A DNA stretch of 13,328 bases from Pavlovales sp. CCMP2436 (GCA_026770615.1 MU631343.1:205459-218786), one strand, 5' to 3'; positions 1-6,987 are shown, counted from the stretch's first letter. Notes: generated by a model from the sequence alone, not told the origin. Program-made: numbers and translations.

Positions 1-189
1 TTTATGAGGTTTGGTAGTGGGAATTCGGTTCTCAGCCAGACAGCTAGCCGGCGCTGCATCTCGATAAATATTGCAAAACATCGGTATTTCTCGTAAGTCA
101 GGAAAACAGTAAAACTTACAAATAAGGCTTACAAAATGAGTCTAGTCTGTGGAAGTGGTCGACGGCATTACTAGTTAGTTAGTTAGATC

Positions 190-256
190 GTATGACCCTT
201 CAACACACCCGCAAACGCCCTAGGCGTTGATGGAGGTGGCTTTCATGATATCTGCA
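190..256 (+). repeat. Left arm of a 67-bp inverted repeat (partner 7372-7438)
   Basis: This 67-bp block reads TATGACCCTTCAACACACCC at its outer end. The reverse complement of 7372-7438 matches it at 65 of 67 positions by eye, with equal arm length. Each arm contains a small palindrome (AACGCC-cta-GGCGTT). The arms face each other across about 7.1 kb. They could be termini of one large element or two dispersed repeats in opposite orientation. No clear target-site duplication flanks them, and the interior is a patchwork of unrelated pieces, so the dispersed-repeat reading is more likely. Confidence 0.75.
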
Positions 257-520
257 CTAACGAACTATTCTATTTTTATTTACGCGAACACTCAACTTTT
301 ACTCTTAGTGGGCGCTTGTCAGCTAGCAAAATGTGCCCCAGGTCCCAGACGACTGGCCCCTAACTGTTCAGCTGGCGAAGACGTAGGGAAAGCCTATAAA
401 TGTAGTGTGTACCCAATGAGACGTACCTTATGACGCGGGGAGTAGACTATTACTAACGAACTTAAAATAAAGCGAGACTTTTTGTCGATTTGCCTGGGCG
501 TTCACGCGATCTTACTGTCC

Positions 521-770
521 GCCACCCCAGGGGTGTAGAGGGGGGTTGGTTTCCAGCGTGAGACATGTGTGATGCACCCTGAAATTAATGAAGCCTTTTA
601 TGCGGTGTAAAATGGTCTAATAATGGTTGCCTTTCCGTCTGGGACGACGTCTGGGACCAGATCTGAATACAGAGTTTTAAGCAAAGCATGAATATTTTAT
701 TTTCAGGGTGCATCACACATCGACGAATCGTGCAATGCCGGAAACCAACCCCTCTATACCTCTGGCCACC
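521..770. repeat. Foldback (MITE-like) element with about 60-bp imperfect inverted arms
   Basis: The left arm (about 521-586) and right arm (about 703-770) are imperfect reverse complements. They share blocks such as TTGGTTTCC and ATGTGTGATGCACCCTGAAA. About 115 bp of AT-rich DNA separates them. The right arm has a few extra bases in the middle. There is no coding capacity; short ORFs crossing it in either direction look like chance. A non-autonomous foldback transposon is the simplest reading. No target duplication is obvious. Confidence 0.6.
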
Positions 771-885
771 CATTTTCTGCTGCTCCACCTTTCTATAAGT
801 AAGTCGTAGTTTAGAAAAAGAAGAAGCGAAGGATGTCATTTTTTCAGTGGTGGTCAACAGTGGTGGTCAACCAGCACAGGCGAAG

Positions 886-975
886 CTGAAGACCTGCTGG
901 AACGGAGGATTCACTTGCAAAAGTGACGTCGTTATGAACCGACGACGATGAGAGGACTCGAGCGGATTATATTTA
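886..975 (-). repeat. Dispersed ~90-bp repeat, copy A
   Basis: On the minus strand this stretch carries CTCATCGTCGTCGGTTCA followed by AACGACGTCACTTT and CAGCAGGTCTTCAG. The same ordered blocks occur on the plus strand at 4133-4221 (copy B) and 6988-7077 (copy C). The three copies differ by scattered substitutions, so they are not recent. No terminal inverted repeats are visible. Function is unknown; it may be a SINE or MITE fragment or a repeated untranslated exon, since the CAGCAGGT end resembles a splice donor. Confidence 0.65.
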
Positions 976-1094
976 TGATAGGGATTCACGCTGGCGTCTG
1001 ACTGTTCTGAATGTTGCGAGCGGATTATATTATATATAGACTTACCATATGAAAGTGGTCGACGCCGACGAGCAAATGGTACTCGATCCACTAT

Positions 1095-1345
1095 TGTTTA
1101 TTATTATTATTATTGTTGTTGTTGTTATTGTTATAAATATAAATATAAACATAATAAATGAAAAGATCAATATAAATAAATATGAATATGGATATGGATA
1201 TGAATATGAATATGAATATGATATGAATATGGATATGAATATGAATATGAATATGGAGGATATGGATATGGATATGGATATGGATATGGATATGGATATG
1301 GATATGAATATAAATATAATGAAACTATTATTAATATAACATTAT
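1095..1345. repeat. Low-complexity AT region with TTA/TTG and GATATG/GAATAT arrays
   Basis: TTATTA and TTGTTG triplets run into ATAAAT repeats and then a hexanucleotide array of GATATG and GAATAT units (about 1185-1310). The array leaves an open frame of alternating Met with Asp or Asn, a by-product of the period-6 repeat and not evidence of a gene. Around it are CACT repeats (about 1450-1475) and a run of about 29 A (about 1482-1509). Nothing else is seen between 1345 and 1560. Confidence 0.85.
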
Positions 1346-1814
1346 TAATATTATTGTCAGTGGTTATAAGCGGGGGAGGCAGTTTATTTCTAAAAAATCA
1401 ATTTTAACAACCATTAAAAATTCCATCACACCACACACCTGCCCAGGTGCACTCACTCACTCACTCACTCACTCGCTCACGCAAAAAAAAAAAAAAAAAA
1501 AAAAAAAAACATAGAGGGGGAAGAGCTCGGCCGACGCGAACGGTGTAAACAACCTCGAACAGGGCACTAGCCCACCGGGACGTTTTTCAGATGTTTATAC
1601 ACCCCTCTTCTGACGTCTCTTCTGACGTATCGAGTCTGCTGTGGCCTGCTGTTTCTTCGCGCCTGGGCCAGTCTGCCTGCTGCCGTCCCCCGCCCGCGCT
1701 TCCTCACCATGTGTGGCCGGGGGAAGGAGATAGCAGCCACCCCCATGAAAAGGGGCTGGCTCGGCGAGCTGCACACACAGTGCACGTCATTTTATTTGTA
1801 AAGCATATTTCACT

Positions 1815-1859
1815 CACCTCGACGAGGTAGCGGTGCTCGTCCTTAAAGATGCAACCGAT
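1815..1859 (-). repeat. Duplicated exon end with splice donor (partner 1950-1994)
   Basis: 45 bp identical at all but one position to 1950-1994, offset by 135 bp. On the minus strand it encodes the end of the glycosyltransferase-like exon (GCIFKDEHRYLVE) and ends CTCGTCGAG followed by GTGAGT, a consensus splice donor. The other copy is followed by a GT microsatellite. The 1815-1859 copy therefore has the better donor and may be the ancestral exon end, or a second in-phase mini-exon. Confidence 0.6.
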
Positions 1860-1952
1860 CAAAATATTCAAATTATATTACATTACAATACATTACGTTA
1901 CACACCCTCATAAACAACCCCCCCCCCCTCCTCCACCCACTCACACACACAC

Positions 1953-2443
1953 CTCGACGAGGTAACGGTGCTCGTCCTTAAAGATGCAACCGATTGAGAC
2001 GTAAGCCTTCTCGTCCGGCGTGCGCGCGCCGCCTTCCCGCGCTGGCCACGTGCGATTTATCCGCCGCCATGAATGCTCCGCCGTCAACGCGCTGCGGTTT
2101 GAGCCCCCCGACTGCCGCCTGCAAAGGAGGGAAGGGGGGGGTTGCAAGGAGTTGTCTCTCGTATCTGTGTGTGTGTGTGTGTGTGTGTGTGCAGGGGGGG
2201 GGGGGTAAGAAGTTGTCTCTCGTACCTGTGTGTGTGTGTGTGTGCGAAGGGGTTGGCTGGATCGAGGTGAGCAAGCTGCGCCGAGACGCGCTGGCCCGCC
2301 GCCATCTGCTCCACCGAGAGCACAAAAGGCGGCCCGTCTGCAGAGCTGTCAACCGACCGGTCCACCTCCTGCGCGGCCGCGGTCTGGAGGTGGAGCTGGA
2401 CGAGCAGGAGCACGCTCGCCGCCCCGAGCAGCAGCACGAGAAC
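1953..2443 (-). CDS. Partial membrane-anchored glycosyltransferase-like protein (GT92/GT2-like start), two exons
   Basis: Two minus-strand exons fit together. The first (2443 to about 2226) follows a pyrimidine-rich acceptor ending TTAG and encodes a hydrophobic anchor (VLLLGAASVLLLVQLHL) and a stem-like stretch. It ends CACAG before GTACGAG. A 107-nt intron ends CCTTTGCAG. The second exon (2118-1953) begins in the matching phase and reaches ARTPDEKAYVSIGCIFKDEH then RYLVE, ending at a codon boundary before GTGTGT. The IGCIFKDEHRYLVE strand-helix motif resembles the opening of family 92 (DUF23) or GT2-type glycosyltransferase domains, where it contributes to nucleotide-sugar binding. An anchor followed by a stem suits a Golgi type II enzyme. 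No catalytic remainder is found downstream and no ATG exon upstream, so the gene is partial or truncated. The family assignment rests on one motif. Confidence 0.45.
2119..2225 (-). other. Intron with duplicated donor flank and CA/GT microsatellites
   Basis: The minus strand starts GTACGAGAGACAAC and ends CCCTCCTTTGCAG. Internally it holds a second copy of the donor neighbourhood (CACACAGATACGAGAGACAAC, C-rich tail) in which GT has become AT. Both the donor side of this intron and the next exon end (1953) show tandem duplication. Removing 107 nt keeps the reading frame across the two flanking exons, which is the main support for the intron. Confidence 0.5.
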
Positions 2444-2770
2444 CTAAGCGTGTAAGAGAGGAAGAGGTAACGGTTACCGCCGGCGGTGGAGACACCGCAG
2501 GAGGTACCGCAGGTGGTACCGCGGTATCTCGGACGCCCCCCCTGACAAAACGCTAAGCAATGCCATGTCTCGTCTTGTGCACCTGCTCCCTCGTCGACAG
2601 CCGGGACACACACATCGTATGCAGCCCAATTCAGCTCTCGGACAAGCTGTTCGCACAGCTGGTCGCCGCAGCAGCGGTAGAGGCACTCTCGCGCCCCGTC
2701 CAGCCTGTATCCCCGTCCAGCCTGTATCCACCTTCTGGTCGCGTCACCTCAATCGCCGCCGAAGCTCCCG

Positions 2771-2820
2771 CCGAAGCGTTCCGACATTTTGAAAAGGGGC
2801 GCTACCTACGAACAAGTAGC
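2771..2820 (+). repeat. Short motif with TTTTGAAAAGGGGCG, copy 1 of 3
   Basis: The block CCGAAGCGTTCCGACATTTT followed by GAAAAGGGGCG and GCTACCTACGAACAAGTAGC recurs at 3480-3525 (close match) and, more diverged, at 3097-3141. It ends in a small inverted repeat (GCTAC and GTAGC). Read in the Sel1 frame it gives HFEKGRY-like peptides in all three places. It could be a decayed Sel1-type coding segment or a small mobile repeat. The surrounding 2560-3260 DNA is open in one frame but shows no recognisable domain. Confidence 0.5.
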
Positions 2821-3267
2821 TCCGGATTCTCTCCAGCATCCGTGCAGCCCACACACGCAGAGCCCTCGTCCACCATGGCAACGCGCCGGAACGCCGCCCG
2901 TACACGCAGAACCTCCATCCCCTATTTCGCGCCGGAACGCTGGTTGCAGCGCCGCAGTCACTTCCAGAATCCCCGCGAGCGAATTGCCTGTCGGGATTTG
3001 CCCCGGTGCCCAACCTGCGATTTGCATCATGACTGTGGGCGGTGGCGGCTGCTGCGTGCGCGGGCTTCTCCGCGCAACGAGTCAGCCCGGCCGGAGCGAG
3101 CGTTATCGGCTTTTCAAAAGGGGCGGCTAGAGCGAACTACTGCAGCACACGGGCACACGACGATGGGCGCCCCGCGGCCGGGAAGCGTAGGACCCAAACA
3201 ACGGACGCAGCTCCAGCTACGCCAGCAACGCGCAGCACACAGAGCCTCCGCCACGAATGACTCGCAG

Positions 3268-4037
3268 TGCAGAGTGCCACAGGACTTCTACGAGGCTGCG
3301 CAGCAATACCGTGTCGCCGCCGACCATGGACACGCCATGGCGCAGTGCTGCCTCGCGATGTGCTACTTACTCCCTGGGTCGTGGACTGGCCAAAAATGAC
3401 TGCGAGGCAGCGCGCTACCTCCGTCTCTCAGCTGACCAGGCCCACTCTCCCGCGCACCTGATGCTCGGCAGGATGCTCACCGAAGCGTGCTGACATTTTG
3501 AAAAGGGGCGTTACCAACGTAACAACTAATAACAATAGCCCGCGCACCTCGGCAGGATGCTCCTCGTAGAAATGTCAGCCGACGCGCGTACTCCGGCAGA
3601 CCTACGCGAAGGCGCACTACATATCGCGTGCGCAGCCAAGTGCACGGAACCCCAGTACACGGAACTTTGTCCCGAAGCACTAGATGAACTCCGCAAGCAC
3701 ACCGACAAGCGCGAGGTGGTCTGGGCGTGCTGCATCGGCTGCGGAGCGACACATGGGCTGAAGCGATGCGCAAAGTGCGACAAAGCTCGCTCCTGTGGAA
3801 TGGCGTGCATACGGCGGATGTGGTCGACGCACAACCGGTGCTGCAAGGAGTGGGCGGAGCAGCGCGACTCGGAGGAGGACCCCACCACAAATACTCCGGG
3901 GATGCGGTTGATGTGGCGACTCTGCCGATAAAAGAGCTCAAGCGTAAGATAGACCGCCTCAAGATCAACTACGCGGGCGTGCTATCGAGCGCGTCGAGCT
4001 GGTCGTGCTGCTCCAGAGCGCTAAAGTTGAGTATTAA
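3268..4037 (+). pseudogene. Decayed Sel1-repeat / MYND zinc finger / SAP-like protein gene
   Basis: Recognisable parts in order are a Sel1-like repeat (FYEAAQQYRVAADHGHAMAQ, from 3285), a second Sel1 unit (LGRGLAKNDCEAARYLRLSA, from about 3374), a MYND zinc finger (3731-3844) and a SAP-like tail (LPIKELKRKIDRLKINYAGV, from 3922). The MYND ligands are intact (CIGC, CAKC, C-x3-C, H-x3-C), but the aromatic residue before the third pair is Ser where the 9.7-kb copy has Phe. MYND and Sel1 modules are protein-interaction domains. Lesions are a TACT tandem duplication (3364-3371), an 84-bp insertion with an in-frame TGA (3479-3562), a frameshift between about 3861 and 3895, and a 2-bp insertion at 3984-3985. 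The finger region is roughly 86% identical to 9748-9861 by eye. This is probably a relic of a duplicated gene. Confidence 0.8.
3479..3562 (+). repeat. 84-bp insertion inside the Sel1/MYND pseudogene
   Basis: The Sel1-coding stretch CCCGCGCACCTgatgctCGG followed by CAGGATGCTC (3449-3478) reappears, lacking 6 bp, at 3539-3562. Between the two lies a copy of the AAAAGGGGCG motif and a GTTAC-caac-GTAAC palindrome. Removing 3479-3562 lets the frame run from the second Sel1 unit towards the MYND part. This can be read as a mobile insertion with a long imperfect target duplication or as a local segmental duplication. Confidence 0.5.
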
Positions 4038-4132
4038 TTTTATACTGAATACAACATGTTATTTAATTAGTAGAGTATATGTCCGGTGCGACGAAATCCG
4101 GGACGGATAATATCAATACTAATAGCATGATG

Positions 4133-4221
4133 TAATTTATTCCGATCGAGTCCTCTCATCGTCGTCGGTTCAGAACGACGTCACTTTCGCAAGAGAATTC
4201 ACCGTTTCAGCAGGTCTTCAG
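4133..4221 (+). repeat. Dispersed ~90-bp repeat, copy B
   Basis: It has the same ordered blocks as copy A (minus strand, 886-975) and copy C (6988-7077): TTTATTCCG, CTCATCGTCGTCGGTTC, AACGACGTCACTTTC, CAGCAGGTCTTCAG. It lies just upstream of the short ORF at 4263 and downstream of the Sel1/MYND pseudogene. Confidence 0.65.
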
Positions 4222-4262
4222 ATGCAGTAAATTTGCTGGAGCCAGCTCTCGGTGCACAGTGA

Positions 4263-4520
4263 AGTGAAAAGCTGTTGGACGACCAAGGTTTTCGTGTTGA
4301 TCTATCGAACCTTGTAGATGCCGCTAGACGCAGCGAATTTGACGGGGAACAACTTCGGTACTATAATAGCGGCTCAGCTTGGTTCAACAGGTGTTGTTCC
4401 CTCACTGACTTGGTCGACGTCAGACGACAACTTCGGTACAACGGCTTGACACCGGATTCCGAAGGGAATGCCGAGAAAATCGCCTCCAAAGTGAGGGGAC
4501 GTATGTCTCTCATGTGCTGA
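4263..4520 (+). CDS. Short ORF or exon of unknown function containing a 78-bp in-frame insertion
   Basis: An open frame starts after an in-frame TGA at 4260 and follows a possible acceptor (GTGCACAG). It reads SEKLLDDQGFRVDLSNLVDA and ends RGRMSLMC at a TGA. It has no ATG near its start, so it would be an exon or a fragment. I recognise no domain. A 66-bp element plus one copy of a 12-bp direct repeat (4362-4439) sits inside it. The 78 bp are a multiple of three, and without them the frame reads DGEQLRYNGLTPDSEG. Open frame either way is modest support for past coding. Confidence 0.3.
   Translation, partial: SEKLLDDQGFRVDLSNLVDAARRSEFDGEQLRYYNSGSAWFNRCCSLTDLVDVRRQLRYNGLTPDSEGNAEKIASKVRGRMSLMC
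4362..4427 (+). mobile_element. 66-bp insertion flanked by perfect 12-bp direct repeats (introner- or SINE-like)
   Basis: CAACTTCGGTAC occurs at 4350-4361 and again at 4428-4439, flanking 66 bp that begin TATAATAGCGGCTCAGC and end GACGTCAGACGA. A close relative lies at 5818-5882 and lacks these flanks, so the segment is a dispersed repeat. It contains the palindrome CAACAGGTGTTG. No terminal inverted repeats are seen. The 12-bp repeat is what target-site duplication leaves. The left repeat ends in GGTAC, giving a possible GT donor, and GACGTCAG near the right end gives a possible AG acceptor. Splicing is speculative. Confidence 0.6.
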
Positions 4521-4692
4521 AAATACCACCCTCACTTCCAAGGCCAATTTCATCTACTTTCTGTTAAAATCAGATGTCGAACCGCACTAGCGAAGTTGTT
4601 CCCAGCTCAATTCTACGAAATCCGAATTAGTGGCCAGTCCGTGGGAAATTGCGAAAAAGTCCGGTGAACATCCTTCGGAGTAACTCACGAAC

Positions 4693-4836
4693 CGGGTTGG
4701 GCACAAAGGAGTTAGATGCAGATTCGTGAATGGGGCGGCGCCCCATTCACCGGGTTGGGCACAGAGGAGATAGATACAGATTCGTGAATGGGGCGCCGCC
4801 CCATTCACGAATCTACATCTAACTCCTCTGTGCCCC
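4693..4836. repeat. Foldback hairpin element, one partial plus one full copy in tandem
   Basis: Two units begin CGGGTTGGGCACA, at 4693 and 4751. The first runs through GATTCGTGAATGGGGCG and stops after 13 bp of its return arm. The second is a nearly complete hairpin with arms of about 40 bp (about 4757-4795 and 4796-4836), almost no loop and a few mismatches. A third relative is at 6804-6868. RNA from either strand would fold into a long stem. It is most simply a non-autonomous foldback element. Confidence 0.8.
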
Positions 4837-4904
4837 ATCGGGATCCATGACTTTCTATATATATATCGCCAGCTTGAATCCCTACCATACATATATATAG
4901 CGGC

Positions 4905-4999
4905 TAGCGCGTAGGAGCCTGCGTCGGAGCGCTTAGATCAGCATGACTTGAACTTAAAACGTACCGCCAGCCCGAACCCCCTAACATTAATATAGCGGC
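4905..4999 (+). repeat. 95-bp direct repeat, left copy (partner 5734-5828)
   Basis: It begins TAGCGCGTAGGAGCCTGCGT and ends CATTAATATAGCGGC. The right copy has the same length with about seven differences. The pair brackets 734 bp holding the tandem-repeat coding fragment. It lacks TG...CA ends, so it is not a standard LTR. Confidence 0.75.
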
Positions 5000-5037
5000 C
5001 ACCTCCATCACGGACGCTTCATCTACTACCTCATCCG

Positions 5038-5733
5038 AAGTCCTCCTTTGCCTCATCCACCGCGCCTCCGCGCGGTTGCTCGCGCCATGCGCGCGCGAAC
5101 AAGTTCACGGTATTCAAAACCCAAACCCGCCATCATGTGGACTCACTCGCGCTCGACGTCTCGGCTCCGTCGGCTCCCTCTTCAACCAGTCCTTCCAACG
5201 TGCCCCCGCGCTGCAGCCCGCGCCCCGAACGCGAACGAGTTCACGGCATTCAAAACCCCGTCGCTTCCTAGCGACATTCCGACGGTGAGACCACCAATGA
5301 ACTCGCTCGCTCGCGCTCGGCCGAACGGCCTCGCGTTGCCTGGTTTGGCTCCTTCGGCTCCTTCTTCAACTAGTCCTTCCACCGCGCTCCCGCGCGGCGG
5401 CCCGCGCCCTGCACGCGCGAACAAGTTCACGGCGTTCAAACCCCAAATCCGCCATCAAGTGGACTCGCTCGCGTTCGACGTCTCGGCTCCTTCGGCTCCC
5501 TCTTCAACCAGTCTTTTCACCGCGTCCCCGCGCTGCGGCCCGCGCTCTGCACGCGCAAACGAGTTCTCGACATTCAAAACCCCATCGCTTCCCAGCGATA
5601 CGTCACCGCTGGGATCACCAATAGACTCGCTTGCTCGCGCACTGTCGGGCGGCCCCGCGTTGCGCAGCGACTCCAGCGCTTTGTTTTCGGCTTCCTCATC
5701 ATCCACCACTTCAACCAGCTTCCCACTTCGGCG
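5038..5733 (+). pseudogene. Fragment of a Ser/Pro/Ala-rich tandem-repeat protein
   Basis: Four half-units start at 5095, 5231, 5417 and 5555, each opening with an AN(K/E)F-x-x-FK motif and followed by Ser/Pro-rich linkers such as SAPSAPSSTS. They alternate in type (A, B, A, B), so the higher-order period is about 323 bp. A and B units of the same type are alike in protein as well as DNA. The first A unit (5095-5230) is open in a different frame from the rest, so an indel lies near 5220. No start, signal peptide or known domain is visible. The run of Ser, Pro and Ala suggests a disordered or surface protein repeat. It is probably a relic caught between two 95-bp repeats; a live exon is possible but less likely. 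Confidence 0.45.
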
Positions 5734-5828
5734 TAGCGCGTAGGAGCCTGCGTCAGAGCGCTAAGATCAGCACGACTTGAAGTTGAAACGTACCGCCAGC
5801 CCGAACCCCCCCACATTAATATAGCGGC
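5734..5828 (+). repeat. 95-bp direct repeat, right copy (partner 4905-4999)
   Basis: Same length and order as the left copy. Its last bases (TATAGCGGC) run directly into the relative of the 66-bp element at 5818-5882, so the two repeats overlap here. The left copy continues instead into unrelated DNA. Confidence 0.75.
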
Positions 5829-5882
5829 TCAGCATGTTTCAACAGGTGTTGTTCACCCACTGACTTGGTCGACGTCAGACGT
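5818..5882 (+). repeat. Second copy of the 66-bp TAGCGGCTCAGC element
   Basis: It matches 4362-4427 from AGCGGCTCAGC through CAACAGGTGTTGTT and CACTGACTTGGTCGACGTC to GTCAGACG, with a few substitutions. No 12-bp direct repeat flanks this copy. A short piece (AGCGGCTGAGCATG) recurs at about 10092-10105. Confidence 0.7.
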
Positions 5883-5994
5883 TAGTCCTGGCAGCAGGGA
5901 TGGTGGTGGTAGAGGTGAGGTTTGTGGTGAACTCGTAGCAATTGCCACAGGTCCCCCCCCCCTCCCCCCCCACACACACAACGCTCACGTCCAA

Positions 5995-6159
5995 TTAGTT
6001 GCGTGTGCCCTGTCCGCCGCGGCCACCGCGGCCGAGGCGTGCGCCCCGGTCGGCATTGTGGCTGCGCCAGTTGTCGTCACGGTATGCGCCGTCCGCGTGC
6101 GCAGGGGCGTCCTCGGGCCCGTTTGCCGAGCGGCCGGTGCGCTGAAACCAAGGTGCCAT
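5995..6159 (-). CDS. Small ORF or C-terminal exon with RGG-rich tail
   Basis: Minus strand, 54 codons from ATG (6157-6159) to TAA (5995-5997). It starts MAPWFQRTGRSANG and ends LGRGGRGGQGTRN after an acidic, Asn/Arg-rich middle (GAYRDDNWRSHNADRG). RGG/RG tails are typical of RNA-binding proteins such as helicases, fibrillarin-like and hnRNP-like proteins, where they bind RNA and are arginine-methylated. The DNA just upstream on this strand (6300-6160) is the inverted duplicate of 6620-6790, whose open frame reads RSEAEIKAWF at the corresponding place, one frame away from this ORF. The ORF may therefore be the last exon of a longer gene with a small indel near 6165-6180. The owner gene is not identifiable. 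Confidence 0.4.
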   Translation of the reverse strand: MAPWFQRTGRSANGPEDAPAHADGAYRDDNWRSHNADRGARLGRGGRGGQGTRN

Positions 6160-6305
6160 GACTTTCTTATCGCTTCCGAGCGCTGAGAATCGAAAATGTT
6201 AGTTACCTTTAGCATGTTGTCGACCCCAGATGCACCCGAGAGGCACACGAGGTGGGCTACGACCGTCGAGAAGGGCCCTATTTGACAACAGCTATTGGTA
6301 CTTAG
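6145..6305 (-). repeat. Inverted duplication, left copy (partner about 6620-6790)
   Basis: About 160 bp match the reverse complement of 6620-6790 with roughly 15-20% differences and small indels. Shared landmarks are ATGCTAAAGGTAACTAACAT, CAGCGCTCGGAAGCG and GTGTGCCTC-type sequence. The sense direction, judged by the open frame (GVDNMLKVTNIFDSQRSEA), is minus here and plus in the partner. It holds the conserved 24-nt segment at 6183-6206. Confidence 0.65.
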
Positions 6306-6459
6306 CGCGCAGGGGCGAAGAATGTCTACTACTTCGTCCAGCCCACAACTTTTCCCTCTCCCTAGTGCGAAATCGCGCCTCTTATTCGGATTTTGACCCT
6401 TTAGATATCTTCAAAGTTCTACTAATAAAATATTACACAAATAAATAAATCTGAACTAG

Positions 6460-6492
6460 TCGAACCCCCCCCGCCTGGGGGGGGGGGTTCGA
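6460..6492. repeat. Perfect hairpin TCGAA-C8-gcct-G11-TTCGA
   Basis: TCGAA, eight C, a short spacer, eleven G and TTCGA form a GC-rich cruciform or hairpin of about 13 bp. It follows an AT-rich stretch with AATAAA-like repeats (6425-6450). It could be a foldback remnant or the junction of two inverted pieces, and homopolymer lengths here are error-prone. The flanks 6306-6459 and 6493-6619 show no convincing gene. Confidence 0.6.
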
Positions 6493-6619
6493 TGTGCACC
6501 GGTGCCTGGCTCCAGCAGACGGGTAAAAGCGGCTAGTGGATCGAATAATTAGTGGCGCGATTCCGCACTGGGGAGGGGGAAAATCTGTTGGTGAGACGCA
6601 GAAGTCAATATTGTTCGCT

Positions 6620-6790
6620 TCTGGCGCCTCCTGCGCGCCAAGTGTCGAAAGCTGCTGTCGAATAGAGTCCTCCTCGACAGTCGGAGCCCACTTCGTGTGC
6701 CTTTCGTGTGCCTCTGGGGTCGACGACATGCTAAAGGTAACTAACATTTCCGATTCTCAGCGCTCGGAAGCGGAAATAAAGGCATGGTTC
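6620..6790 (+). repeat. Inverted duplication, right copy, with open reading frame
   Basis: This is the plus-strand counterpart of 6145-6305. An open frame crosses it (SASGVDDMLKVTNI-type sequence, then SDSQRSEAEIKAWF) and continues into the foldback at 6804. Differences between the copies include conservative codons, so the pair may derive from a real exon. Product unknown. Confidence 0.6.
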
Positions 6791-6803
6791 CCGAAGGGGC
6801 TGC

Positions 6804-6868
6804 GAAGAGTTAGTTGCGGATTCGTGAATGGGGTGGCACCCTATTCACAAATCCGCAACTAACTTCTC
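6804..6868. repeat. Foldback hairpin, family member of 4693-4836
   Basis: The left arm GAAGAGTTAGTTGCGGATTC continues GTGAATGGGGTG and is answered by GCACCCTATTCAC, then AAATCCGCAACTAACTTCTC. Arms are about 32 bp with a few mismatches and no loop. The core (GATTCGTGAATGGGG) is identical to the 4.7-kb copies, while the outer arm sequence has drifted in compensating pairs in places. Confidence 0.75.
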
Positions 6869-6987
6869 GGGGCTCAGCCCAGTTCAGTTGATCCGGAGGA
6901 TAATCACTAGACTGTTTCATGTGTGCGGTCTACTGAAGGACATAGGGCCCCCTTGTGTGCGGTCTAATGTATATAGCACATTATTAT

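Noticed and set aside
1049..1339. 96-codon ORF rich in Met-Asp and Met-Asn
   Set aside because: It is a translation of TTA/TTG and GATATG microsatellites, so the open frame follows from the repeat period.
2160..2245. CRISPR-like or spacer array in the GT repeats
   Set aside because: These are simple dinucleotide microsatellites without unique spacers.
1978..2613. 211-codon minus-strand ORF
   Set aside because: It reads the glycosyltransferase-like exons and their CA-rich intron in the wrong frame; the two-exon model gives better protein and correct splice signals.
2560..3260. 5' half of a 279-codon plus-strand ORF as a gene
   Set aside because: Only its 3' end shows Sel1 character. The rest is GC-rich open frame without domains, and several frames are open there.
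4905..5828. LTR retrotransposon bounded by the 95-bp direct repeats
   Set aside because: No TG..CA ends, no primer-binding site or polypurine tract next to the repeats, and no gag or pol coding between them.
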